Origin: Kalaharituber pfeilii
Taxonomy: Eukaryota > Ascomycota > Pezizomycetes > Pezizales > Pezizaceae
NCBI GenBank assembly: GCA_015179045.1
Contig: WHUZ01000008.1
Location: 434,001-498,000 of the forward strand
Direction: 5' to 3'
Length of the DNA: 64,000 bases
Numbering within the stretch: position 1 is the stretch's first letter; each line of letters begins with the position of its first letter. Shown here piece by piece: positions 21,817 to 31,542 of the stretch. A program made the translations under genes and the position numbers. Under the pieces are notes generated by a model. It did no database searches, was not told the DNA's origin, and worked only from the letters and a program-made list of their open reading frames with translations.

Positions 21817-22422
21817 GTGCTGCAGCACTCCCAATTTTTCAACCGCTTCCGATTGATCTTCCCCTTATGCTCCAAGACCAGATAATGCTTTTAGGAAATT
21901 ATGTTCTTGTACCACAACCTCTAGTCCGGACTGCAGTACCTAGGCTATTGTCTAACGTGCCAACTTGAAGGTTCCGTTAGAACAACTCACACGCATCTCT
22001 GGGTTGGACAACATTTATTTCCGTTGGTATTTCCACAGTTCCTCATTCTAGGGGCCCAATTGGCAAACGCAAAAACGTCTACAGGCACATTGCACCTGCT
22101 TCGACGTCACTGAAGAAAGTGGTTCTCATTGAGAGAATTTCCGTTTTGGTACTCAAACTGCTATGTACCAACATATTTGTTCTCCCGAGTGCACACATCC
22201 GGCTTATGCGAACGTTCTAGAGAGGGCCCCTTCGCCATTTCGCGAAAATAAACATTTCATGCACAGATGATGAGGTTGCTAGTGCGTGATTATGAGTTTT
22301 CAGATACACTTGGTGGCGGGTTACAGCTGTACAAGAGGCGACCACGCCTTCAATCAGGCGTCAGAATGATGTGTATTGTACCACTGGATCGTTTCAAGCC
22401 TGGAGGCAAAATCAAGCGCCTG
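21817..22422. other. No gene recognised
   Basis: No supported frame or repeat end. Confidence 0.45.
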
Positions 22423-22433
22423 TACCTTCTAAT

Positions 22434-22498
22434 TTCTTTTTCAAAAAAAAAAAAATCATTACTAATAAACCATCCTAAGGGCTATGACGAGGTGGGAA
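22434..22498 (-). mobile_element. Decayed B-type micro-retrocopy
   Basis: TTCTTTTTC plus an A-run, then ATCATTACTAATAAACC and ATCCTAAGGGCTATGACGAGG, a mutated complement of the B end. The perfect 11-bp duplication TACCTTCTAAT lies at 22423-22433 and 22499-22509. The A-run where a T-run is expected is odd and may reflect a local inversion or slippage. Confidence 0.75.
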
Positions 22499-22509
22499 TA
22501 CCTTCTAAT

Positions 22510-23071
22510 GACAGATTAATGGGTGTGCATCTGTCCGACCCCCAAATTTGATGGAAGTTACACAGGTTCGTATTTTGTAATGCTCTGGTTCCACGCTTTT
22601 GACATCATCACACCATGAAGCATGCCATGGGAGAGAGTATTTCCAACTGGTCTAAAACAGGAAATCTTACGAGCTAATAATTTAGGTCCTAAGAACGTTT
22701 TGTGCAAATGCGGAGATAGTCTGAATTGCTGGTCACGATATTACCAAAGATGATGAGGATACATGTACATTGAGAAAAACTGGAAGGTCTATGGCGAGCA
22801 TACTTTACCCTGTAACGTATCTAATATAGAGGTTACAGCACTCCTTTTCACAAATGTTTTAGTAGCACTGCATACTCATTTGCCATATTTCTTGCTTGGG
22901 CCAAAACCAAGGAGTCAAGACTCTACTTTCTTTTCCTAGTGGCTTCTCAAAGTTACTCCGTCTCACCTTGAGTAGCCCAGCCGCCTATACTTGCGTAGTC
23001 GGCATTAGTCTGGTTGCTCGGGAAGGTTTTATGTTTAAACTCCGGAGTTACCCAACGTAAAACTGTGAACA

Positions 23072-23107
<36 letters not shown>

Positions 23108-23669
23108 TCATACGAGGACTTATTCATTCTACTAGTCTCGTAATCATCGCTCCACGAAGCAATCATTCTCCGGCAATAAACTTTCTTCATGCTATAGCCA
23201 ATCCTTACTGATTGCATTCAACAGGGCTTAGCTATGGGTTGTTTATTTATTATTTATTTATTTTTTCCTCCTATTCTATGGATTCTATTTTAACTGATTG
23301 TTTTTGCACCTAAACTATCTTCCGTCATTTGAGACAAACAAGCTTAACCTGGGTGGACACTGAGAGTGGCGAAATCGTGGAAAACTGTATTTCGCTTCAA
23401 TAACAGGTTTTATTCATTGGGGTTATAAGAAGGATTACTATGGTCACTGTTATAATAGTCCGTTATATTTTCTCTCACACTCCACCACTCCACCTATTTA
23501 AATTGCGCACTGGATCCCGGCGTTTGTATGCATACATACCTGACTCTTCCAACGTTTTTGCAAGGAGCTTCCACGGAGGATGCGAGTCTGGTAGGAACCT
23601 GGTGCATAGATTACAATCAATTGTACATTCAGCCTCTCTGTTTTCAATCGGCAACATATCGATATCTGC
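22510..23669. other. Intergenic region with an orphan A-run
   Basis: An A-run of about 33 bases at 23072-23104 follows AACTGTGAACAC without any of the known stem-loops upstream. It could be a further retrocopy (for example of an mRNA) but no duplication is seen. A TTTATTTATTATTTATT simple repeat lies at 23243-23262. Confidence 0.4.
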
Positions 23670-24971
23670 ATGTCCCAAATGGACAACCATGAGGAACAGC
23701 CAGAACTGCGGCTATCGCGGCACATGGCTCTACGATACAGGCCTTGCACCTTGATCATCACGCAGCCAAATCCAAAGGACCTTTGCTGGACGACTATTCT
23801 CTTGTTTATCGAATCGTTCACGCCTGTGCTTCATGTCGTCCGCCATCATCCGCATATACCACCACCCTACTATAGAAGAGGCGCAGTTAGCAACACGCCG
23901 CCTCCGGTGCCCGAGATGTATACACTACATTGCTTTGACTGCAGTGCATTGCGGTACTTTCTGGGGCCGCCGCCAAGCCCGGTGACAGATTCCCCTACCG
24001 AGATTGAGAAGGCCGTTTCTAGCCCAGTACAATGGATCCTGGGCCAGAAGCTGCTTCCAGACCGCGTCACGGCCAGGACTCAGATAAAGGACTATTCCAA
24101 CGAAGAAATAGGATTCGTAATGCAATATGGCTACCCTCCTACTGGCAGTTCACATGCAGACATTACCAATGACAATGGGAATAGAACTCTGGGCGTCGTA
24201 CACTCAAAGTCGAATGCAACGCTGCGGGAATCGGCCAAACAACAGCAGAAACAACAGATGCTTCCCAGCTGGGTGGACGACCACTTGCTGGGCTTGGAAT
24301 ATGACACAATATGCAAATACCCCGACAGCATAGGGCGGATAATAACCCTATTGCCTACTCGTCCACTGGATGATGAGGAGAAACACCGTTTCATCGAGTT
24401 CATCGCAGAGGTTGACATGCATACCCCGAAAAGATCCCGCACAGGCACAATGTCGCCTTCCGACGTTGAACATCCTCCCGGGTTCGAGAACCATCTGGGC
24501 GCACGATTACTTCCCGTATTCAGCAACCAGACGGTCAGCCGCTCACTGTTCAACCCCACCGAGACTGGGAACGTCCAAGTCACAGTCATCGAACTTCCAT
24601 CAGTGATTCTGTTCCCACACATCCAGAAATTCGCAACGAAAATGAAGATGCGGATCCCAGCGCTGCTTACCGCGCCCCTAGGCCGCCGTTCTCGGCGTCG
24701 ACCAGACCCGTTCGATCCCTCTCCAAACACAGCAGGGGAATGGGGAGTATACACCTTGCCCGATCGTACCCCGCCGTGGAAGTGCTCCCCGCTGAACCCA
24801 GAGGGCGGGTTCTCGGTGGATGTGATGGGGTATAGGGGCAAGAGTGCCACGGGGGGAAGCTTTTACTATACGGTCAAACCGGAAGAGGTCTCGAGGTATA
24901 TCAAAACTGCTGAAATGCATGAGAGTGCGAGGATTGCGGCGGAGGACACGATTAAGAGGGAGTCGGAGTAA
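23670..24971 (+). CDS. 433-codon ORF, function unknown
   Basis: A single open frame, far longer than expected by chance at this composition, runs from ATG 23670 to TAA 24971. It is more GC-rich than its flanks. The protein is proline-rich early (HHPHIPPPYYRR, PPPSPVTDSP) and has a Gln-rich patch (KQQQKQQ, about residue 190). It also has a basic, possibly nuclear-targeting stretch GRRSRRRPDPF near 350 and a charged end (ESARIAAEDTIKRESE). LPSWVDDHLLGLEYD and RPLDDEEKHRFIEFIAEVD look like folded segments. The true start may be one of several downstream Met codons and introns cannot be excluded. No signal peptide or membrane segment is obvious. I recognise no family. Confidence 0.5.
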   Translation: MSQMDNHEEQPELRLSRHMALRYRPCTLIITQPNPKDLCWTTILLFIESFTPVLHVVRHHPHIPPPYYRRGAVSNTPPPVPEMYTLHCFDCSALRYFLGPPPSPVTDSPTEIEKAVSSPVQWILGQKLLPDRVTARTQIKDYSNEEIGFVMQYGYPPTGSSHADITNDNGNRTLGVVHSKSNATLRESAKQQQKQQMLPSWVDDHLLGLEYDTICKYPDSIGRIITLLPTRPLDDEEKHRFIEFIAEVDMHTPKRSRTGTMSPSDVEHPPGFENHLGARLLPVFSNQTVSRSLFNPTETGNVQVTVIELPSVILFPHIQKFATKMKMRIPALLTAPLGRRSRRRPDPFDPSPNTAGEWGVYTLPDRTPPWKCSPLNPEGGFSVDVMGYRGKSATGGSFYYTVKPEEVSRYIKTAEMHESARIAAEDTIKRESE

Positions 24972-25427
24972 AATGATTGCGACTGGCCAGGGCGGCAGTG
25001 TTGTATTTGAAATGGGAGGAAAGTGGTGACATTGAATTGAGAGGAGGGTGTGAGGAGCGACACATATTTCGGCTAAATCTCAAACTGCCATTTATTTTCA
25101 TTGAACGTTTGGGTTTTGGCAAAAGCATCATAAGTTTACTGTCGGCATGAGCATTTTGCAATTTTTTGTCGCCCTTTTAAATCTTGGTTGCTGCGTACTT
25201 GCATTGTGGTTGTGTTTGGGGTTAATCAACCGCGCCTCGCCAACTTAGGCTTGATTTGTATTTTTGTTTTTTTTCCCCTTTTGTTATATTCCCAGGCCAG
25301 ATCTCTTCCCCATTTTTCTTGGATTACTTAATATACTTTTGTTTCAATTATGTTCCAATTAGGTATGAACTATTCTTCTCGAGAATACATACCGAAGCGG
25401 TGCCATATAAACGTCAGGGTATGTAAC
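24972..25427. other. 3' flank of the 433-codon ORF, nothing recognised
   Basis: A T-rich stretch (25255-25345) and short frames only. Confidence 0.4.
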
Positions 25428-25440
25428 TACAACTCCATGA

Positions 25441-25656
25441 GTTAGGTTGGGAGGGAGGCTGTTGAGGACCACTCAATACGAGCCGGACAGGCGGAGGAAG
25501 TAGGCCGTATTGACCCCCGCATCACACACGAGATCCGCGGGCCCCACATGTATTTAGGCATCAGTTAGTTTTTGTTTTTTCTTCTCAAATATACACCTCG
25601 CCATAGCCCACAGGGCGGCATGCGAGTACTGAAATAAGAAAAAAAAAAAAAAAAAA
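25441..25656 (+). mobile_element. 216-bp ORF1-type retrocopy, 3' end type B
   Basis: Contains only the last codons of ORF1 (RTTQYEPDRRRK stop near 25466-25501), the short 3' UTR, the B stem-loop and A-tail. The perfect 13-bp duplication TACAACTCCATGA lies at 25428-25440 and 25657-25669. Confidence 0.92.
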
Positions 25657-25669
25657 TACAACTCCATGA

Positions 25670-26324
25670 ACCGTGCGGTGGCATTATTCAGAAACTACAT
25701 CCTCGAGAACTTGTCCCAGCTTCCATGCTGAACGCATACATGAAATACCAGTATAAACGTGTATATACCCCAGCCAAGAAAAAACTCTGCAGCGCTTTAC
25801 ATCACCTGTAACACCAACTATAACAAAAGCATTATGCTACTTACATCATACGAAAATAAATCAGGTTATTTTTACATAAGTACTTGTGCTTACCTCCTCC
25901 ATAGTCATGGGCATACACCATGACTTTGTTCGGTTTCCAAAATGGTACGATTTTGCGCTGTAGGTAAATTACCGGATTATTAGAGTGCTTCACCCATAAA
26001 CCGACCATCACCGGGAAACCGATCAAATCCCTTAACCAACGTACAGGGCTACTGTGAATGAAAATGACCCTCAAGTGGGCTAAAATTAACGGCAGAGTAT
26101 GAGAGAACATAATAAATAAATTTCCACATTTTCCCCTCCCCCCGGTTTGTAGCACATGAGGGATGACATGTTCTGATATATATCCAATGATATACTAGCA
26201 TATACTTTTGAGTCACCATAATTGAATGAGATTACCTGAGGCCTTTGCATCTCAATCTATACTCTATTATTTATGCTAAACACATATACTGACTCTTGGA
26301 CTAATTTGCAGAAAGTTACTGTTA
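25670..26324. other. AT-rich intergenic sequence
   Basis: No supported frame or repeat. Confidence 0.45.
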
Positions 26325-26517
26325 TGTGAAAGGCGGGACCTCTCCGGGCAGGCCAGTCTGGCCTGCCCCGATGCAAGGGTAGCGACAGGGGACAGTAGAC
26401 TAGCCTGCCCGGTTGCAGAGGTATCTACTAGCCGAAAAAATAAGTATCCGGACAGGGGATAAACGCATATTATGCGCTACGCAGCAGTTGGCATAAACTA
26501 GCATATTTTCGTACGCT

Positions 26518-26581
26518 TTTTTTTTTTTTTTTTTTTTTTTTGTCACGTAACCCCGCGTGCAGCTGTTCGCCATGGCAGGGC
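26518..26581 (-). mobile_element. 64-bp micro-retrocopy, 3' end type A
   Basis: Inside the left MULE arm. Flanks ATTTTCGTACGCT (26505-26517) and ATTTTCGTATGCT (26582-26594) form a 13-bp duplication with one mismatch. The copy starts at GCCCTGCCATGG. Confidence 0.88.
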
Positions 26582-26733
26582 ATTTTCGTATGCTTAGCAG
26601 TGGATGTTTATGAGACCAGTTCAAATTTCGTAGATAGTGTCCTATTTTATTATATCAGAAGTATCTGGACAGCTGACATAATGAATTTAGGACTTGCAAT
26701 ACCAACAGTCATATACCTACATATTAGAACAAG

Positions 26734-26795
26734 ACTTCGCCATAGGCCCTAGGGCGGCAAGCGAGTAATGATATAATAAAATAAAATAAAAAAAA
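26734..26795 (+). mobile_element. 62-bp micro-retrocopy, 3' end type B
   Basis: Starts ACTTCGCCATAGGCC and ends GATATAATAAAATAAAATAA. Flanks ATATTAGAACAAG (26721-26733) and ATATCAGAACAAG (26796-26808) form a 13-bp duplication with one mismatch. Confidence 0.88.
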
Positions 26796-26934
26796 ATATC
26801 AGAACAAGGAAAATAGATATAAGTCCTCTACTAGGAATATAAAAATGGCACTGTAGGCAACCATGATAAGCATAGGTTCAGGCATTATAATGATCAAAAC
26901 TTACTGTTCTAATAGGGCCTAAGATTTCAAGACT

Positions 26935-27110
26935 GCTCTTCAGAGCTTTTCTAGAAGCTTTTCCAAGGCTATTCCAAGAGCTGTTCCAAAGGCTGTTCCA
27001 GAGGCCATTGAAATACTGTTCGAGAGGCTGTTCGAGCTCAAACGGCCTCCGGAACAGTCTCCACAAAAGCTTCCGGAAAAGCGTCTGGAACAGGCTACAG
27101 AAGAGCACTG
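26935..27110. repeat. Fold-back made of short degenerate repeats
   Basis: Words like GAGCTGTTCCAAAGGCTGTTCC recur about every 15 bp on the left (26960-27030). Their complements (GGAACAG, GGAAAAGC) occur on the right (27048-27095) around a centre near 27035. The segment could form a hairpin. It is central in the Mutator-like element. Confidence 0.55.
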
Positions 27111-27230
27111 CAATAGCAGTGAAAACAAGCAGTAGTGACCTCTTTCCAGTGGCAGTACTCTCATCTGCACTTTATCACAACTTCAAGATTTGTAGCTGAT
27201 GCATATGTAAAGCTCTTAAAACTGCACACT

Positions 27231-27291
27231 TTTTTTTTTTTTTTTTTTTTTGTCACGTGACCCCGCGTGCAGCTGCTCGCCAAGGCAGGGC
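27231..27291 (-). mobile_element. 61-bp micro-retrocopy, 3' end type A
   Basis: Starts at GCCCTGCCTTGG. Flanks AACTGCACACT (27220-27230) and AACTGCACTCT (27292-27302) form an 11-bp duplication with one mismatch. It lies within the Mutator-like element. Confidence 0.88.
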
Positions 27292-27638
27292 AACTGCACT
27301 CTCAATGATGTTAGTGCATGTTGATTTCAGCATTTTCATTATTGTAGATATTGTTTTATTGATAAAAGCAATATTGGGCTATTTGGTATGCGAATTTGGA
27401 CAATCTATTACGAAATTAAACTAGTCTCATGGATATCCACAGTCAAGCATACGAAACATATGCTAGTTTAGAGCAGATGCTGCATAGCGCATAATATGCA
27501 TTTATCCCCTGTCCGGATACTTATTTTTTCGGCTAGTAGATACCTCTGCAACCCGGCAGGCTAGTCTACGGTCCCTGTCGATACCCCTGCATGGGGGCAG
27601 GCCAGACTGGCCTGCCCGGAGAGGTCCCCTGTGAAAGG

Positions 27639-28130
27639 GTACCTTTTCACTTAACTCAGGTTTTTTAAGGAAACATGAAAAAAAAGTCGGCCTCGTTCTC
27701 TTATGCATTTAGATATAAATGAATAAGCAAATAAAAAGCCAAAGGGCAAAAAATACATATTTATTTTTTCAAGAAACCAATTTTTTTTTTTTAGCCGATA
27801 AACGACCAAGAAACGACCGATGAACGACCGATAAACGACCCTAATTTATTTTTATTATTTATTATCTTTCTTTTCTTTCACTTCTCAATCCCATATTTAT
27901 AAATATATATACATCTCACTTCTTGCAGAGAATCACTCTAAATTATTAGAAGCGATTTTTTTTTTTTATTTCATTACTCGCGTGCCGCCTGATAGGCTAT
28001 GGCAGGGCCACCTGCTCAGGTTTATCGCAGTATTGAGCTATTGTTTCATGAGAAAGAGGTACAAGGGCTCTGTAAAGCTATATAATAGAAATGCATTCAT
28101 AGAGAAATGTTTTCTGGATGAATTTCATCA
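27639..28130. other. AT-rich spacer with a 12-bp repeat
   Basis: Four imperfect copies of CGATAAACGACC occur at 27795-27840, next to a T-run. No gene seen. Confidence 0.5.
27958..28008 (-). mobile_element. Micro-retrocopy with mixed B/A 3' end
   Basis: A T-run then ATTTCATTACTCGCGTGCCG (B-type), but the distal part reads CTGATAGGCTATGGCAGGGC, closer to the A/A2 ends. No clear duplication. It may be a chimera or a diverged B copy. Confidence 0.6.
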
Positions 28131-28138
28131 CTGATAAA

Positions 28139-28473
28139 TAGTGAGCGGCACGACCTAGCTCGAGCCGAGCTGGAGGGTGAGCTCGAGCTGGCGTGGCATG
28201 AGCTCGAGCCTGGATTGATTATATACACAATATTGACAAACTAAACTAAACTAAGCTAAATTTTCATCTTTCTCACTACTATCAGCTAAATTGTGCATTT
28301 CGAAGTTGTTGGTAGGTCAGAATGAGCTCCAAGTCTCTAATTATTACTATATTAGGTATTTACAGTTTATGAAACCTTGCACTGGCTAAGCATTTTAGCG
28401 AGCTGTCAAGAAAAACACAAGCATGATCTTGGCTCGTTTGAGCTCGAGCTGGCTCGGCTCGTGCCGCTCACTA
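28139..28473 (+). mobile_element. hAT-type MITE, copy 2
   Basis: Starts TAGTGAGCGGCACGA and ends TCGTGCCGCTCACTA, 335 bp, duplication CTGATAAA at 28131-28138 and 28474-28481. The interior closely matches copies 3 and 4. Confidence 0.92.
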
Positions 28474-28835
28474 CTGATAAAGGGTTGGGGCAGTTGGGTA
28501 CTGCAGCATACACATATATGTAGAAGCCTAACTCCCACACATGATGCATAGAACTTTATGCCAATATGAGTCCATCGAGGTTCAGAAACATATTTTAGCC
28601 ATGTGACAATATTGGCTATAAACCTATGTAGGATATTCATGACTCCATTATTAGATCTTGTAGGGCCACTATAACCATACCAGTGAATGCGTACACAGTA
28701 TGTAGTGTAAGTAGTGAATAATGTACATATTTCGCTTATAATACTTATACGTATGAGATACATTGCAGTGAAAATAGGTTCACTAGTCAAAACTCAGCTT
28801 GTTTATGAGATAATTCTGTATGATTTGGACCCTCA

Positions 28836-29340
28836 TTACCATAGAAATAAATATGTCAACAGTATCTGTAACAGAGGTAGTAGACGCAGAAAATTTGACT
28901 GAATGTCGACCCTGGAATTCCGGCTTTGCACGTAGAATAAGGAGGGCTTCGTCACGTAGGAAAACAAGAGAGCTTCTCTGAAGGAATAAAGAAGATCTGT
29001 ACCGTTGGGTCCAATAAGTCTGCTTGATGAAAGAGATGCAGAACAAACAGGATTATATACATGATGAGCATTGCATGACGTGACTGCAGAACCATGACTA
29101 GACAGGCAGTGTTCGAGGGCTTTGGTACACAGATCGGAAGGGTTGGTATCTGTCTGGAGATAGTTAAAGGAGAAATCACCAGCTGCAAGATGCTTATAAG
29201 CAAAATGGTAGTAAATATCTATATGCTTCATTTTTTGATATTGTACTAGATTGTGGGATATATCGACAGAGGCTGTATTATCACACCAGAGATGTACTGG
29301 AATTTCGATACTGAGTTCCTGAAATTCATGAAGGTACTAG
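28836..29340 (-). pseudogene. copia RNase H C-terminal domain
   Basis: Reads HEFQELSIEIPVHLWCDNTA, SHNLVQYQKMKHIDIYYHF, AAGDFSFNYLQTDTNPSDLC and TKALEHCL. This matches the usual copia order CDNxAAIxLAxNPxxHxRxKHIDIxYHF...DxxTKxL. The last 131 codons (from 29231) are open. It would have been the end of the pol polyprotein. Confidence 0.85.
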
Positions 29341-30239
29341 ACATCTTAATGAGTATAGAGGAAGAGGGCAATGTACTCTGATTTTATAGTAGAAATAGAG
29401 ACGCAGTTCTGTTTCTTAGATTCCCTATAAAATTAGACAACCTCCTAATATGAATACATGTCTAGACTATAAACATCAAGTATCTAAGTATAGTACATGT
29501 ACAGCATCCAAGTATCCAATAAGAGCAAGTAGCTAATAATGAGGGTATTTCAAATTCTAATAATGTGTTCTAGAAAAATAATAAAGAATCTTTTTAAAAG
29601 TAGTGTAATATAATTCAAGAAGATGAGAAGCAAATTGAGAGAGAAAAGAGATAGAAAATGCAAGATTCAGGCAAGTTCTAGTAACAAGATATATAAGTAA
29701 ACCAATTATTTCTCGCCATAGCCTATAGGGCGGCACGCGAGTAATAATATAAAAAAAAAAAAAAAAAAACTAATTATATATTGATACAGGTTAGTATTAA
29801 TAGGCTGTTCCTTAAGTGTAGCTTTACAGAGTTTGACTTTAAAATCTAGTGGGATTGTAACTACCTAGCAGTTATCTATACCGAATTTTTAAAGGATTTG
29901 TTTAGCATACTGGAACTGAGATAGGATAACGCTCTTTCTATCTTATATAACTTCGATACTTAGTAACTACTATAGTTTTCTCTTTATAGTTACTATAAAG
30001 TACTTCTTTGAATACTCAATTAAGAGATTCAGATTGGTGTGGATATAATAGATAGTAAGATTATTAATATAAACTATAAGAATAGTCCTATAGCTAGTAT
30101 TATAAAAAACAAGAATATATAGATCGAAGTATAATAGTATAAAACTAAGGGCTGCAATTACTGAGGATAGTTTTTTATACTATTTAAGAGGTATATTTAT
30201 TAAGCCCATATAATATCTTCTTGAGACAAAGAACCTAAC
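29340..30239 (-). pseudogene. copia RT remnant, catalytic Asp pair changed
   Basis: The minus strand at about 29990-30120 reads FDLYILVFYNTSYRTILIVY then INNLTIYYIHTNLNLLIEYS. In copia RTs this place is YVDDL; here both Asp are Asn (GAT to AAT). Other stops and AT-rich codons surround it. Confidence 0.65.
29709..29768 (+). mobile_element. About 60-bp micro-retrocopy, 3' end type B
   Basis: TTCTCGCCATAGCCTATAGG through AATAATAT and about 19 A. Flanks AAACCAATTAT (29698-29708) and AAACTAATTAT form an 11-bp duplication with one mismatch. It lies inside the copia remnant. Confidence 0.85.
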
Positions 30240-30921
30240 TGTAACGAACCAACCTCCACCACGGCCGAAATACTCCTCCCGCACGTGACACCCGCGAGAC
30301 CCGAGGCCCCGAGACCCTGCCACAGCCCGAACTCCTGCCGAGCCGCCGCTTAGCGGCAGTACCTGAAAGCTCCGACCCTCGCCGCCCGCCCTGAGTCCTT
30401 ACGCACAGCAGCCGCTTGCATCCCGGTCGCTGCCCGTATGTTCCTGCATATTCTCTTGCATCCATGATTCGTCCAGAATGTTCTCCTGCATTTGCTCGAA
30501 GTTTCTCCCGCGCTAGTTTGTTCTTCTGCCAAGTTTCTGGGCTCGTTTGATTCTCCTGTATCTAGAATGTTCTTCTGCCAAGATTCCTGGGCTCTCCATA
30601 AAGGAGGCTCATCCCCACGTCCCTCTCTGCTCCTCACGTAACAACTTGTATTCACCCTCAGGCTGTACGTAACTTTGCATACATCTCTCTATATCATATA
30701 GCGCCGACTGTCTCTACCCGCCGTGAACTCCGCTGCCTCCCTGGCACCCGCTGCCTCCCTGGCACCCGCTGCCTCCCTGGTACCCGCTGCCTCCCTGGCA
30801 CCCGCTGCCTCCCTGGCACCCGCTGCCTCCCTGGCGCCCGCTGCCTCCCTGGCGCCAGCTGCATCCCTGGCACCCGCTGCCTACCCTGTATCTCGACCCC
30901 GGCCCTGACCCATTCTTTACA
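30240..30921 (+). mobile_element. Solo LTR, 682 bp
   Basis: Starts TGTAACGAACC and ends CATTCTTTACA (TG...CA with TGTAA/TTACA inverted ends). The perfect 5-bp duplication CTAAC lies at 30235-30239 and 30922-30926. The core CATAAAGGAGGCTC ... TAACAACTTGTATTCACCC resembles the LTR near 39.45-39.52 kb, so it probably belongs to the same gypsy group. It is far more GC-rich than the surrounding copia remnant. Left by LTR-LTR recombination (inference). Confidence 0.9.
30727..30890 (+). repeat. 18-bp minisatellite inside the solo LTR
   Basis: About nine tandem copies of GCTGCCTCCCTGGCACCC with few changes. In one frame they encode AASLAP repeats, but a coding role is unlikely inside an LTR. Confidence 0.9.
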
Positions 30922-31263
30922 CTAACCTTCTAGGCCGATACTTAGTAGAAGTAGTATTTATATTTTTTTTATCTAGATTACTATTCAGAAATACTATTTT
31001 AATATCCAATTACTTGAGAAACAAGTCTAGTGAGATAGTAAGAGCAATAATAAGATAGAGCGAATTATATTTAATAGGTATGAATATCTTATTATAGTTA
31101 ATACTGAGTTTCTAATTATACTCTTTTACTACTAACTGTATCTTATACTAATCAATAGATCTATCAGTTTGTAGCTTAATCTTAAAGATTTATTAAGAAT
31201 GTATAGCCTTTCAACCTGCAGGCAACTCTATAATATCATATATATCTCAGACTTTGGCATTAT

Positions 31264-31314
31264 TTTTTTTTTTTATCACGTGACCCCGTGTGCAGCTGTT
31301 CGCCAAGGCAGAGC

Positions 31315-31317
<3 letters not shown>
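31264..31317 (-). mobile_element. Micro-retrocopy, 3' end type A, joined to a B copy
   Basis: Poly-T then the complement of GCTCTGCCTTGGCGAACAGC..GTCACGTGAT. Only GAC separates it from the poly-T of the next minus-strand B copy. No separate duplication flanks it. Confidence 0.8.
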
Positions 31318-31349
<32 letters not shown>

Positions 31350-31535
31350 CATTACTCGCGTGCCGCCCTATGGGCTATGACGAGGTCTAGTTACATCAAA
31401 ACAAAGTACAAGTATGAGAAAATAGAAGTAAATCCATCGTACATCCATCCCCGAGACTAACCCCTCACCCATTCCAAGACCCCCATCACTCCCCGAAGGC
31501 CCTCCCCTTCATCTTAGTCATCCAAGGGTCTGCAC
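31318..31535 (-). mobile_element. B-type LINE 3' fragment
   Basis: Poly-T (31318-31347), B stem-loop complement and about 150 bp of C-terminal/3' UTR LINE sequence. The right border with the gypsy element near 31535 is approximate. Confidence 0.75.
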
Positions 31536-31542
31536 AATCCAT

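Larger units (their letters stand above)
26334..27629. mobile_element. Mutator-like non-autonomous element with long inverted repeats
   Basis: The left arm starts CGGGACCTCTCCGGGCAGGC at 26334 and the right arm ends with its inverse (..GGAGAGGTCCCC) at 27629. The match extends about 180 bp inward, including TATCCCCTGTCCGG and GCATATTATGCGC. The 9-bp duplication TGTGAAAGG lies at 26325-26333 and 27630-27638. Long arms with a 9-bp duplication fit MULEs. No transposase frame is present. It carries three micro-retrocopies and an internal fold-back. Confidence 0.85.
28836..31260 (-). mobile_element. Ty1/copia retrotransposon remnant, AT-drifted
   Basis: Minus-strand pieces appear in the correct order: RT start (QLDIKxxFLNS-like, DEKIYI, near 30940-31010), RT active-site region (ILIVYINNLTI near 30050-30070) and RNase H end (PVHLWCDNTASVDISHNLVQ and KHIDIYYHF near 29200-29330). 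It is split by a solo LTR and a B-type micro-retrocopy. It has many stops and very high AT. No LTRs of its own were identified. Confidence 0.8.

Noticed and set aside
26338..26385. Rho-independent-type terminator hairpin (GGCAGGCCAGTCTGGCCTGCC)
   Set aside because: The palindrome is part of the inverted arms of the Mutator-like element and this is a eukaryotic sequence.
30723..30908. Frame of AASLAP repeats
   Set aside because: It is a translation of the 18-bp minisatellite inside a solo LTR, with no start context or homology.
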